From positions 434,001 to 498,000 of the forward strand of contig CANXME010000212.1 in the NCBI GenBank assembly GCA_948144175.1: a stretch of 64,000 bases of DNA, read 5' to 3'. The first letter of the stretch is position 1. Each line of letters starts with the position of its first letter. The notes below the pieces were generated by a model, which saw only the letters and a list, made by a program, of their open reading frames with translations, was not told the DNA's origin and ran no database searches. The translations under genes and the position numbers were made by a program. Source of the stretch: Closterium sp. NIES-65 (lineage: Eukaryota; Streptophyta; Zygnematophyceae; Desmidiales; Closteriaceae). Shown piece after piece: positions 18,880 through 29,728 of this stretch.

Positions 18880-21800
18880 GGCTTGGCCACATGCAGCTCC
18901 AGCGACGTCCGCGTGAGTCCCTCACGCCGCAGCAGCTTCATGAGTGGTACGCTACTTGGGGTTGTCGGGGTGCCCGTAGTGGGAGTCGTCCTGGAGTAAG
19001 TAGTTTGGCACCTGCCTAAAGTGGCCAGGTGCACCTGCAGCGTCGTCCGTGCGCGGTCCTTTCGCCCCAGCAGCTTCGTGAGTAGTATGCTCAGCGTGAT
19101 GGGTCACGGGGTATTGCTCGCTGTCCGTACGTTGTTCGCACTGATGCTCGGACTGGTCAGCCTTGCGGGACGTTTGGTCACATAGAGTCCCGCTGCTTCG
19201 CCCATCTGAGCGACGCCTGGCGTACGGAGTTTGGCGACGCGGCTGAGCTCCCCGACTGGGTGGAGCTGCTTAGCCTGCGGGTAGATATCTATACTCTTCA
19301 CTATGATGCTATCCTCACTGCCATGTATGCATTGCCTACTAGTGATGAGGGTGACTGTTACCTGTGTGTTCCGCCTGACCCATGCATTGAGGCTGCTGCT
19401 CTAGGTGCTGGTGAGGCTGCTGCTCTAGGTGCTAGTGCGTCTGCTGCCCCAGGTGCTACTGAGTCTGCTCTCTCAGGTACCACGTCAGCTCAGGCCATAC
19501 ACACCTTCACCCTTGACTCGGGTGCTTCCCGCTCCTTCTTTCAAGACCGCACCACGCTTACGCCGCTTAGTCGGCCGGTTGCGGTCTCCCTGGCGGACCC
19601 CTCTGGGGGTCCTGTCCTTGCTCGCTTCTCCACTGTCTTACCGTGTCCGGCAGCCCCCTCTGGCACCCTGTCAGGTCTCTACCTCCCCTCGTTCTCTACG
19701 AACTTGGTGAGTGGTGCTGATCTACAGGATCAAGGGGTTGACCAGTTCACTCCTGCGAGTCAGCGAGTGACCCACTGTACGTGTGCTCGGATGGGCCGAC
19801 ACTTGGCCACGTTTACCCGTCGGCCGGGATCGAGCCTGTACACACTGACTACTGAGTCTCCTCCGGTTGCTGAGTCTGGTCAGGTAGCTGCGTCGAGTCA
19901 AGAGTTTGCTGCAGCGTCCAGGTCTGGTCCTGAGTCTGCTCCCTGCTCGTGTCGGCTCCTGTCCCACCAGACTCTCCTCTGGCACCACCGCCTCGGTCAC
20001 CCCTCCCTGCCTTGTTTCCGAGGCATGGCCTCCCGTGTCCTTGTCTCTGGTCTCCCCCGGTCTCTCCCTCCCCTCCCTCCGGGGCCTGCCCATACCTGCG
20101 TTCCCTGTGTCGAGGGGCGGCAGCGCGCCGCCCCTCACTCCTCCGAGTTTCCTCCGACAGAGGCTCCGCTGCAGACTCTTCACATGGACGTGTGGGGCCC
20201 CGCCCGCGTCCGTGGCCAGGGTCACGAGCGTTATTCCCTGCTGGTAGTTGATGACTACTCGCGTTACACCACGGTGTTCCCCTTGCGCAGCTAGGGTGAC
20301 GTCACTGAGGTCTTGATCGACTGGATCCGCGCAGCTCGTCTCGAGCTCAGAGAGAGTTTCGGCTCGGACTTTCCTGTTCTGCGTCTGCACTCTGACACAG
20401 GCGCGGAGTTTTCCTCTGCCTGTTTGGGAGCCTTCTGTCGTGCACAGAGCATCCGCCAGACCTTCATGCTACCGTCCTCTCCACAGCAAAACGGGATTGC
20501 TAAGCGCCACATTGGCATGGTCATAGACATCGCTCGTACGTCCAAGATCCATGCGCTGCTCCCCATTTTCTGTGGCCATTTGCGGTTCAGTACGCAGCGC
20601 ATCAGCTCAACCTTCAGCCTCGGGTCTCCTTGCCAGAGACCTCCCCCACCTTGCGGTGGACGGGGAAGGTTGGCGATGCGTCTGCGTTTCGGGTCTAGGG
20701 ATCTCGGGCGTTTGTCCGCAACTTTTCTGCGGACAAGCTATCCCACCGTACTGTTCCCTGCGTCTTCCTTGGCTTCCCCCCTGATGCGCCTGGTTCGTAG
20801 TTTTACCACCCCACCTCGCGCCATGTTCTGTCCTCCCAGGACGTCACCTGTGACGGGTCGGTGCCTTACTACCGTCTCTTCCCCTACCGCACTGCGCCCC
20901 TCCCCCCCCCCCCCCCCCCCCCCGTCGCTCTTCCTTGCGCCAGGTCCTCCCCCGGTAGACCCTCTCCCCCCTCAGGGTCCTGCCCCGTCAGGTGTGTCCT
21001 AGGTAGACGCAGTCAAGCCTGTCGAGGTAGCTGTTGACTGTGGTGCTGCTAGGGGCGCTGAGCCTGCGGGTGCCGGGTCTGGGGGTGCTGAGCCTAGGGG
21101 TGTGGAGCCTAGGGGTGCTGAGTCTAGGGGTGCTGAGCCTCGGAATGCTGAGTCTAGGGGTGCTGAGCCTGGGGGTGCTGAGCTTGGGGGTGCGGAGCCT
21201 GTGGGTGCTGAGCCTGGGGTTTCGGAGCCTTGGGGTGCGGAGCCTGGGGGTGCTGGGTCTGCTCGTGTGGCCTCTGGCGGTGCTTCGTCGAGGCAGGAGC
21301 TACTCTCTCCGCAGGAGCTGCTCGAGTGGTTTGCCCGGCGCTGGAGCTGTGCTGCTCGAGCTGGAGGTACTACTGTTGCTACTGATCCTGGAGGGGCTCG
21401 TACTGGCGGTACCGGAGCTGCTGGGACAGGGGGTGCTGCTGGGGCTGCTGGAGTTAGTCCTGCTGGAGGTACTGCTGGAGCTGCTGGCGGTACCGGAGCT
21501 GACGGTCTTGCTAGAGTTGGTGCTGCTGGAGGTGCTGGAGGTGGAGCTGCTCGGGGTGTTGGCGCTGGTGGTTCTGCTTGCGCTGGTGGTTTTGAGGGTG
21601 CTAGAGTCGGCGTTGTTGGAGCTGGAGGTGTTGCTGGCGCTGGTGCTGCCGTTGGGGGTACTAGTGCTGTTCCTGCTGGTTCTGGAGACGCTGTGCGGCC
21701 GCGGCCGTACTTTGTTCCACTCCTCGAGCAGGTTCTTGGTCTCCTGCCCTCCACAGGTCCTGCTCCTCCCTTAGGGTGTCCGCAGCCTGTCCAGTCGCAG

Positions 21801-22812
21801 TCACAGTTACAGCCCGCCTCCCCTCTTCCTCCTCCTTCTCCCTACGCTGGTCCCACTGGAGGTCTTGCTGAGCGTCGTGAGCCTGCGTCTTGTCCTGCGT
21901 TGCCTGTTTGTGCTGCTCGCACTAGTCGTCGTGTTCCGCGTCCGTGTCCTCCTGCGGTCCCAGTCACACACCAGATGGCACTGCGTCCTTTCAGTGCTCC
22001 TCTTCGTGTCCCGTTGCCGTCTCCTCCAGAGTCCTCTCTTCCTGTTCTTGCGGACCCCGAGTGTGACTCTCTTCGTGCTGCCAGTCCTACTGTTACGCGT
22101 CTCCTGGCCACTGTTGACACTGACCCTTCCTTTGAGTCCACTGCTGTGTCTGCCATCGTTGCTAAGCTTGTCGACTTTGCTGCTCGCTGTCGTCTAGACT
22201 ACACCGCTAGTCTCGTTGCTGAGTGTGAGTCTGTCTGTCCTCCGTCCGTCAGGGGTGAGTGTGCTCTTAGCACGGACGTCCTTGAGGACAGGCAAGAGGA
22301 TTTCTAGTGCTTTGCTGCTGCTTTGCCTCATCTCGTGTCCACGCTGATTGCCCCTGAGGGAGACCCCGATGGACCACACATCCCGACTCCTCGATCGTAC
22401 GCTGAGGCGATCGAGGGTCCCTACTCCTCACAATGGCAGTCAGCCATGGACGCAGAGATGGCTTCCTGGAAGTCCACAGGCACCTACGTCGACGAGGCTC
22501 CCCCACCCGGGGCGAACATCGTTAGTGGCATGTGGATTTTAGGGGTGAAGCGGCCGTTGGGATCTCCGCCTGTCTTCAAGGCGCATTACGTGGCTCGTGG
22601 CTTCAGACAGCGGCAGGGAGTTGACTAGTTTCAGACCTTCTCTCCCACACCGAAGATGACCACTCTTCGGCTGCTGCTACACATAGCCGCTCAGCGCGAC
22701 TACGAGCTTCACTCTCTTGACTTCAGCACACCTTTCCTTCAGGGTAGCCTGCACAAGGAGATTTGGCTGCGCCGCCCACCTGGCTTCATTGGGTCGTTTC
22801 CCCTTGGTACCT
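18880..22812 (+). pseudogene. E4 degenerate Gag-Pol (Gag C-terminus to RT start)
   Basis: The UBN2 Gag domain is missing. Recognisable sequence begins with two tandem LQRRP...SPQQL.EWYA modules (about 18895-18955 and 19030-19095), then a zinc knuckle C-X13-C-X4-H-X4-C (CPYVVRT...CGTFGHIESRC). The retropepsin DSGAS (about 19518-19532), integrase HHRLGHPS, CVPC, HMDVWGP and a degraded SDTGAEF follow, then the GGAEP linker with LLEWFARRW (21310-21345), and RT as far as SLDFSTPFLQGSLHKEIWL. In-frame TAG stops include 20292-20294, 21000-21002, 22305-22307 and 22626-22628; there are frameshifts and a C homopolymer of about 20 near 20900. It ends inside RT at the junction with E6, so the YVDD, RNase H and 3' LTR are gone. 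Confidence 0.82.
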
Positions 22813-24523
22813 GGCTTCAACAGAGGAACAGCCGATCAAAGGGTCGAAGCAGCTGGTCGACGACGTTCTCGTTGACGAGAAAGGGGAGCTGTCGGCGGGT
22901 GAGTCCACCGACAGTGATGTAATGGAAGTGCCGATCACGAAGCCCGAGCTGCGACGTACAGGTCGAGCTCGACGGCCGCCTGAGCGGTTGTGCTTACATG
23001 CCTGCCTACCGCCAGCTGCCTTCACCGCGGTGTACGACGAGGTCGACGACGACCTGCTGTACGACGATGCCGAGGAGGATGAAGACCTGCTGGAGCTCGA
23101 CCCTGACGTGCATGCCGACCCCAAACACCGCTGGGACATCGCCACGATGACGGTGAAGGAGGCGCTGTCGAGCTGGAAGGGCGAGGCGGTGAAGGCCGCC
23201 ATGGAAGAAGAGATCCGCAGTCTCATCGGCATGGGGACTTGGGAGCTGGTCGAACGCCCACGCGGGGTGAACATCATGAAGAACCGGTGGGTGCTGACGA
23301 CCAAGTACCGCATCGACGAGACCGTCAAGCGCGAGAAGGTGAGGCTGGTCGTGAAGGGCTTCACGCAGGTGTACGGTGCCAACTACGACGAGACGTACTT
23401 GCCGGTGAGCAGCTACGTCACGCTGAGAATCTTCCTCAGCATCGTCGCCGTTCTGGACCTCAACCTGATGCAGCTCGACATGAAGAACGCTTTCCTGCAG
23501 AGCAAGCTCGACAGGGTGCTCTACATGTACCAGCCGGACTACTTCAATGACGGGACCGGCCGGGTGTGCAAGCTGCTGAAGAGCCTCTCCGGGCTAAAGC
23601 AGTCGCCGCTACTGTGGTACAGGGTTCTTGATAGTGTGCTTCTGGGTGCTGGCTGGAAGAAGAGCCAGGTCGACGAGGCACTCTACTTCAAGGCCAGCAA
23701 CGACGGAGTGACCTGCTGGGTGCTGGTCTACGTCGACGACCTGCTCGCCGCGAGCAGCAACACCGCGATGGTGAAGGAGCTGAAAGAGCTGCTGGAGGCC
23801 GCCTTCGAGCTACGTGAGATCTCACCAGTGGTGAAGTACCTTGGGCTGGAGATCTTGCGCGACAGGCCGGCCAGGAAGCTGTGGCTGCACCAGCAGGGCT
23901 ACGCCAACAAGCTGCACAGGCGCTTCATCAACGAGGAGCAGGGCGGTCGAGTCCCGAAGACGCCAGTCTCGGCTGACGCCTACGCTCAGCTAACGTTCGA
24001 CGACGAGGAGGCTCAAGAGCGCGAGGAGGAGGAGTACCGGCGGAAGGTCGGCTCGCTGCAGTTCGCGGCGACGACGACCAGGCCGGACATCGCGTTCGCC
24101 TGCAGCAAGCTGGGGAGCGGCCTCATGGTGAGGAGCGACCAGCATTGGCGCGAGGTCGACCGCTGTCTCGCCTACCTCACCGCCACCCGCAACACTGCCC
24201 TGGAGTTTGGCGGTGGACCAAAATCATTGGAGCTGATCGGCTACGTCGATGCTTACGACGCGGGCGACAGGTAGAACCGGACGAGCACGGGAGGCTACGT
24301 GTTTGTCTACGGAGGGGCCGCAGTCTCCTGGTCGAGCTCGCGCATCAAGTGCGCGACATTGTCATCGACCCAGTTGGAGTACGTGGCGGCAACGGACGCC
24401 GGTAAGGAGGGGCGTCGACTTCGCTTCCTCCTTGCAGAATTCAAGCTGCTCGACGTTGGGAAGCCGACCATCCTCCACGTCGACAACAAGTCGGCAATCA
24501 CGGTCGCTGAGGGCTCTGTCAGC
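22813..24523 (+). pseudogene. E6, RT-RNase H fragment of a second copia lineage
   Basis: Sequence changes family near 22812. The fragment opens in the acidic linker before RT (DVLVDEKGELSAGESTDSD), then carries a full RVT_2 core: WELVERPRGVNIMKNRWVL, LVVKGFTQVYGANYDETYLP, LMQLDMKNAFLQ, YVDD at 23729-23740, and VVKYLGLEILRD. RNase H follows with a TAG at 24272-24274 between GDR and NRTSTGGY, then CATLSSTQLEYVAATDA and HVDNKSAITVAEGS, where it breaks off. It has no LTRs, Gag or integrase. E12 at the right edge supplies the matching Gag and integrase halves of this lineage, in the same base style rich in GTCGA. Confidence 0.85.
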
Positions 24524-25280
24524 CTTTCGCGTTGTGCCGCCAGTAGCAAAGGGATCTAGGGTTATAATCCGGGCGGAAGTCATGCGGCCGCTTCGCCTTA
24601 CTGATCAGGAGCGGTCGAAATACGTGGCTCCCATCATAATTGACGAGGAATGCCACGGTGAGCCGCTCCTTCGATACTTTGCGGCCGGGAATGCGGCCGT
24701 TGCTGTAAGTGCGCCGAGGGAGGACTGACAGCCAGAGCGCCGTCTCATCGAGGTTGAAAGTGTCCCGCGGGGTGACACCGAGATGCGTGAGGAGTTGCGG
24801 CAACTTCTCACGTGCGTGGCGCACGGTGGCCATGTCCGCGGTAGCCGCCTCACCTTGTGCTGCACGGCACCTCACTCCCTGGAGCCTCAAAGCTCGGCGC
24901 ACCCAGCCGATGGAGTAGCGGAATGTGGGCGAAATGCCCATGTTCCGGGCCATCGTCGCGACATGGTCGTGGATGGTCTGCAGCGTCAGAGGCACGCCAG
25001 CGGGCCCTGCGTTTGCAATCCACCGCGCCATGGCCTGCTCCAGCTCAGGCCATGCGCCACCTCGACGGCGCACTTGGTTGTCGCCGGCTGCCGTGACAGC
25101 CCATCGCTCGGCGCTCTTCAATATGCGGCCGACAGTGGAGCGATCCGGGCGCAATCCGTACTGCGAGTAACACCACCTCGCCAGGTCAACATGACGCAGG
25201 CGGGGGTTGTCAACGTGGTGCGCGCAAATAGCGCGCTTGATATGGAGCGGGAGCTGCTCACGTCGATTAAAGCAGGGCAT
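24524..25280 (-). pseudogene. pogo/Tigger-like DDE transposase, C-terminally truncated
   Basis: Starts MPCFNRREQLPLHIKRAICA at 25280. A CENP-B-type N-terminal helix-turn-helix (RPDRSTVGRILKSAERW) is followed by a Tc5/CENP-B DNA-binding domain (GVPLTLQTIHDHVATMARNM, ...YSIGWVRRALRLQG, GEAATAD). The DDE_1 domain begins with FNLDETALW (first catalytic Asp at 24747-24749) and continues VAFLVNYDGSHVFRPLLISK and NPRSLCYWRHNAKG, then stops at the E6 junction. The remaining catalytic acids and the C-terminus are gone. Family members excise and reinsert DNA; no terminal inverted repeats were found because one end is lost. The surviving part has no internal stop, which suggests that loss was fairly recent or that the segment was under constraint. 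Confidence 0.8.
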
Positions 25281-26162
25281 TGTGAGCGGCTGGGGTGTGA
25301 GAGAATGCTGACTTAGTGAATAAGTTGTTCGAATTTTATCGTCACAAGTCGGGCGTGCTGGGCAAGGCTGAGGCTTGTTCTTTGTTGCATGTCATATTTT
25401 TGTGGTTGGTGTTCGTTCCATGCACCTGGCTTGCATTTTTGATCGTGTGGTTTGGTAACCATACCCTCGAGTGTCTGACATGGGGTGGGCGAACAACGCC
25501 TGGCTGGTAATGCGCTTGTACCTTGCAAGTCCCGAATTACACGTGGCAGCGTGTATCTGACCAAATGCCTGTTACACGCACGATGATCCTTGCTCAGGTG
25601 GCGGCCCAGATGGGCGAATGCGTTCACGAAACCATAGTCGTTTCGTCCATTCATTTCGCCTCTCTGACTCCTGGCCTAGAAACAAGGCAAATGTGGGTCG
25701 GCATGGCTTGTTCGGGACTGCACGTGCATTGATGGCCGAGTCGCGTGTACTGTTGCCAGCCACCCATGTGCTTGTACTGTGGGAGCAGCAAGCAGGGGTT
25801 TCCAGCTCGGGGGCAGCGTTTCCATCCGGTGCATGGCAATTTCGCGTGCACTGGTCGGGCATCATGTGTAGTTCGCACAACCATGAATTTGTGCCTCTGC
25901 CGCGTGAGGATCTCTACAAGATACGTGAGTCTTTCTAAACATTTACAGAACAACAGAACCGATATATCATAGGCCACGCCTATACTTCATTTTGAAAGTA
26001 GAAACAGCTAAATGGATAGAATGCAAACCGCCTCAGTGAACTTTTAAAAGTCAGTTCACCTCATTTGGGTAGATGCCCAATCCATGGGAACTTAGTGTAG
26101 GAATAGGCGAAGGTAATAGTAATACTAAGAAAATAGTAATACCAGTATGTGTGGACATCTAC
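25281..26162. other. intergenic, nothing recognised
   Basis: Moderate-GC DNA between the transposase and the 3' end of the FkbM-like gene. Short open frames on both strands (for example 25313-25654) show no conserved motif, and overlapping frames are equally open. I see no LTR terminus, repeat array or RNA gene. Confidence 0.5.
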
Positions 26163-26262
26163 AGTGATGCACGTAGAAACCAATCTGGCCAACTACGGCC
26201 AGCGATGCACGTAGAAACCAACCCGACCATCTACGGCCAAGGGTGCACGTAGAAACCAGCCT
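26163..26262 (-). repeat. three short tandem copies of the gene's 3' end
   Basis: The 15-mer TGCACGTAGAAACCA occurs three times about 43 and 39 bp apart (near 26167, 26206 and 26248). On the minus strand it is the GFYVHPWP-stop terminus of the FkbM-like exon, so the terminus was duplicated twice downstream. Confidence 0.8.
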
Positions 26263-26526
26263 TTCTCAAATCATTCAGCAACCTCGTCGTATCCTCGCGG
26301 GTGCGATTGAATTTCGGCGCGGTCCAAGTAAACGCCATCATGCTAGGGTGATGATAATGCACCTCGACGAACAGCTCGTCTACGATCGCTGCCATGCGGG
26401 GGTTGGAGAGCCAGTGCTGCAGAATCGCCCACTCGTGCCCCTCTATATCCATATTCACTACGACCGAGTTGCCTTCCTTCAACTGCAGGTCCTCCAGAAA
26501 CCATCTGGTTACGTTGACCATGTTCT
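26231..26526 (-). other. last exon of FkbM-like gene
   Basis: Begins after a pyrimidine-rich stretch ending CTCACAG and reads MVNVTRWFLEDLQLKEGNSV onward through MDIEGHEW and DELFVEVHYHH to HPWP and a TAG stop at 26231-26233. The same exon, with an indel, is found at 56075-56372. Confidence 0.75.
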
Positions 26527-26599
26527 GTGAGGGGAGATGGAGGAGGAGAGAGGGGGAGATGGGAGTAACGGGGTTGTATTTCGATCATGCACTTCCATA

Positions 26600-26845
26600 T
26601 TCATCCTCTTGTGATAACACCCTCTATGTCCATCTTCACAACGGTTGAATCTTCCTCCTTCAACTGCACGTCCTCCAGAAACCACCTCATCATGTTCACC
26701 ATGCTCTGGGAGTGGGAGGGGGGAGAGGGGAGGGGAGAGGGTTAGAGCGCCTGTGTTGTAGCATCACCCACTCGTGCCCCTCTATGCCCATCTTCACAAC
26801 GACTGAGTCCTCTTCCTTCAGATGCATGTGAGGAAGAGGGGAGGA
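26600..26845 (-). repeat. two partial tandem copies of the last exon
   Basis: The minus strand encodes MVNMMRWFLEDVQLKEEDS and MDIEG again (about 26722-26610), and a third partial copy HLKEEDSVVVKMGIEGHEW (about 26832-26755). Each is followed by a purine-rich stretch like the intron before the true last exon. They look like tandem duplications of an exon-intron boundary. Confidence 0.7.
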
Positions 26846-26859
26846 TGAGGGAGGGAAGG

Positions 26860-27150
26860 GGGTACCCACATCCAGTACCCACATCCACTACCCACATCAC
26901 ATCCTGTACCCACATCTTGTACCCACATCACATCCACTACCCACTACCCACATCACATCCAGTACCCACATCCACTACCCACATCCACTGCCCACATCCA
27001 CTACCCACATCCACTGCCCACATCCACTACCCACATCCACTGCCCACATCCACTACCCACATCCACTGCCCACATCCACTGCCCACATCCACTGCCCACA
27101 TCCACGGCCCACATCCACTGACCACATCCACTGCCCACATCTAGTACCAT
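26860..27150. repeat. 12-bp minisatellite (CCCACATCCACT)n
   Basis: About 24 imperfect units related to CCCACATCCACT and CCCACATCCAGT. It lies within an intron of the FkbM-like gene model. The units have no unique spacers, which excludes a CRISPR array. Confidence 0.92.
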
Positions 27151-28207
27151 CATTCAGAAGTGGGTAGGACAATAACATTAGGAGGGGTGAAGCGTGCAGG
27201 AACAGGGAGCAAGAGAGCATAGAGGGGTGACGTGAGGAGGAAAAGGGGAAGAGAACAAAAAGAGGGGTAAATCGAGCAGGAAGGGGGGAAAGGCAGAAAG
27301 GCAGTAACGGGGGGGCAATACATAACCCAAGTTGACCAATACATAGTATTGGTGCTTTATGTCTCTATTTCTTAAACTAACTACCTCCTCTTGGTTGTCT
27401 TCGCCTTTTATCGTCGTCTTACCCTCTCTTGGTTGTCTTGAGAAGAGACAAAGAAGCTGTAGGGATGAATGCGTTGCAACAACCATTCGGGGAAGTCTGC
27501 TGGGCCTCCTCGTCTCGGGCGCAGGTGTGAATTCACACCCAAACCGTTTGCCAATACCTGAAGCAGTTCAGAGCGGTGAAGAAGGGTTTGAAGGGGTTGG
27601 ATGACAAGTTTTCCTCAGTCCTTTTTACCAGATGTGTTAACTTCTAGAATTTCTCTGAAGTACTGGAGGGTCATATGCATTAAATATAGCAGGAGAGGTG
27701 AATCAGGGGGAAAAGAAATTGATGAAAGTGGGGAGGGGTATGGGGTATGAGCGCTGGGCTCAAGGAAACGAGAACGGGTATTGTACGTGGGGCATGTTTC
27801 CCATTTTTGCACGTTTTCATCCCCACGTTACGCATCACAAAAGACATGCTTTGTACAAGTAACCCTGCCTATGCTGGTTAGTCCATTTGTCAAGGATGCG
27901 TATAGTGTATGCATGATATTCACTGATATCATCGTGTTTGTGCCTAGTTTGCCCTCACCCTCCCTCCTCCCCCAACCCCAACAACCCCCCTTCGTCCCCA
28001 CCACCCCCCACCCCCTACTACCCCCTCCCCCACCATCTCTTCTAACGCTCGTTAGCTGTTCACATAAATTTCTGACCCCTTCGTAAGTATTTCATAAACG
28101 TACTGTACACACACCTTCGGTTCTGTTGGAGCTGGCTTTTGAAACACATCGGGTCTCGCTTCCACCGCGTGAATCTCGGTGAAATCGAGAGGGTACATCT
28201 GGAGAAA

Positions 28208-28395
28208 CTAGGTCACGCTCGTGTTGAATGTCTTGGCTCCCAGGTCGATGAAAACCCTTCGTTTCCTGTGGGAACGCGTCCGGGGGCAGATTGGAGAATC
28301 CGGAGGGAAGATGGGGACATGTTTCATTCTAAGAAGGCGCAAAGTAGCGAACCGACGCGTACAATTATTATGATCGACCTCACCTCCGTTTGAAA
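28208..28395 (-). other. SAM-motif exon of FkbM-like gene, with TAG stop
   Basis: Reads PDSPICPRTRSHRKRRVFID, LGAKTFNTSVT, a TAG (28208-28210), then FLQMYPLDFTEIHAVEARPD down to about 28105, followed by a plausible GT donor (AAG-GTGTGT). The VFIDLGA motif is the glycine-containing SAM-binding loop expected of FkbM-type enzymes. The stop sits where WFL is expected, i.e. a TGG-to-TAG change. Confidence 0.65.
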
Positions 28396-28459
28396 AACCA
28401 ATTTGGTTCGAACTGTTTCGAGCTACTAGTGAGTGGTTTATACTACTACCACCCACCTC

Positions 28460-28637
28460 GCGTGCATTGTTGGATCCAAGGCGCCACGCAACAACGGTAG
28501 AACCTGCGTCTTATCTTCCACGTCCTTTGTGAACCCGAGCGTCCACTCGCGACGGAAGTTCAGGTGCGCATCGAGCTCCTCTATAGGGAATCCTGCTACA
28601 AGGTACGAGGAAACGCGGGGTGTCCACTGCGAGATGT
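28460..28637 (-). other. internal exon of FkbM-like gene
   Basis: Open stretch QDISQWTPRVSSYLVAGFPI ... LNFRREWTLGFTKDVEDKTQ ... ALDPTMHAR, followed by GTGGGT as likely donor; beyond it the frame hits a TAA, as expected for an intron. A polypyrimidine stretch ending GCAAG precedes it. Confidence 0.6.
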
Positions 28638-28726
28638 CTTGCAGGGAAGGTGGGCAGGAGAAGGGAAGAGTGGGGTGAATGGCATAGATACTCTGTGAAA
28701 TCGGGTGAGCTCATTCTTTTGCGCGC

Positions 28727-28872
28727 AGGCACTCGGGAACGGGATTGCGCGCAGGCACACGGGAGTGGATGCGCGCAGGCACCCGGGAACGGGATTGCGC
28801 GCATGCACTCGGGAATGGGATTGCGCGCAGGCTCTCCGGAATGGTATTGCGCGCAGGCACTCGGGACCGGTT
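28727..28872. repeat. minisatellite of about 32 bp
   Basis: Five imperfect units built on GGGATTGCGCGCAGGCACTC, with length changes between units. It lies in an intron of the FkbM-like gene model. Confidence 0.85.
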
Positions 28873-29284
28873 AGGCTGAAAAGGAATGCCTTGCAAGCAC
28901 TTCAGTAGATCGAGAAAGATTCACATTTGCGGAGAATATTACGATCTGATCGTATCAGCACGGTCGGCGGGGGGGCGAGGGGGGGGGGGAGAGGTATGCG
29001 GAGGAGTAGGGAACGGTGGAGATGAATGCACTGCATTAATCGCGGCGCGGAGGGAGGTGGGAGACTGAAGAGGAATACGGGAAACGGGGGAGGAAATCTG
29101 GGGGAGTTGAGGGCAAGGAGGGGGGATTGTGGGAGAAGCTGAGGAGAGGAGACAACCGTTACTGACTTAGTACCGTCTTGTTTCGCTTACTAGTAGGCTC
29201 CGTTTGCAAAGCAAGCAAGCCAGCGAGAGTTAGCTAAAGACAGCCCAGAACGGGCTTCAAGGTCATTATTACCAGCACTAGTAC

Positions 29285-29606
29285 CTTGGTGAAGGCCCAC
29301 GGATCCGGGCGCGCGCCGCCTTGAACCGGACGGCTCGTTGACAACCAATCAGTGCAGGACTTGGTCTCTCCCGCCGGAAGCAAATCGGAATCATCGGTGA
29401 TTTTGGCTTGCAGCGTGAGACCGCCCTCTGGTGGTCCATATGCGAGCTCTACTGCTGCCGCCAAGACATTGCCGTTCTCTCCGCAGCCGTGCGGGAACTG
29501 AAGGGTGACGATCGAAAGCGAGGAGAGGAGAATGGTCCCGATTATCGCCCACGCGAGCGCGACGGGGTACGGTATTATCGACTCGACGACCTTGATTCGT
29601 GATATT
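29285..29606 (-). other. N-terminal exon of FkbM-like gene (signal anchor)
   Basis: The minus frame runs ISRIKVVESIIPYPVALAWA, IIGTILLSSLSIVTLQFPHG, then ELAYGPPEGG ... DPWAFTK, followed by GTACTAGT as candidate donor. The roughly 20 hydrophobic residues near the start look like a type II signal anchor. The E7 LTR abuts codon 2. Confidence 0.65.
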
Positions 29607-29728
29607 TGTCAAACATTATATATGTTGTGCTTGTTTAGGCTGGGTTAGCCTATAGGGGGTACACAATCCTAGGGTACTTGTACTGATTTCAGTGTTAGTT
29701 CAATCATTCCTGTTTGTTCATTTCAACA
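29607..29728 (+). repeat. E7 5' LTR (122 bp)
   Basis: Starts TGTCAAACATTATATATG and ends TTTCAACA. It differs from the 3' copy by two substitutions and two 5-bp deletions. Left flank ATATT; right flank after the 3' LTR ATATC (36840-36844), a target duplication with one change. Confidence 0.93.

Larger units (their letters stand above)
26231..29606 (-). pseudogene. FkbM-type methyltransferase-like host gene, disrupted by E7
   Basis: Spliced host gene on the minus strand. The N-terminal exon (29606 to about 29285) encodes a hydrophobic anchor (PYPVALAWAIIGTILLSSLS), and its start codon has been separated to 36844-36846 by E7. The next exon (about 28637-28460) reads QDISQWTPRVSSYLVAGFPI onward to ALDPTMHAR; then a SAM-binding exon with RRVFIDLGAK (28231-28254) and FLQMYPLDFTEIHAVEA; the last exon (26526-26231) has VNMDIEGHEWAILQHWL and DELFVEVHYHH and ends HPWP-TAG. 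Plant FkbM-like proteins of this layout are membrane-anchored and probably act in the secretory pathway; the substrate is unknown. Lesions: E7 at codon 1-2, a TAG at 28208-28210 where Trp is expected, and duplicated exon pieces. Exact splice sites are inferred. Confidence 0.72.

Noticed and set aside
25313..25980. Short overlapping open frames on both strands downstream of the transposase
   Set aside because: No motif, several frames equally open, no splice or start context worth reporting.
26860..27150. Regular short repeats resembling a CRISPR array
   Set aside because: 12-bp units without unique spacers, in a eukaryotic intron: a minisatellite.
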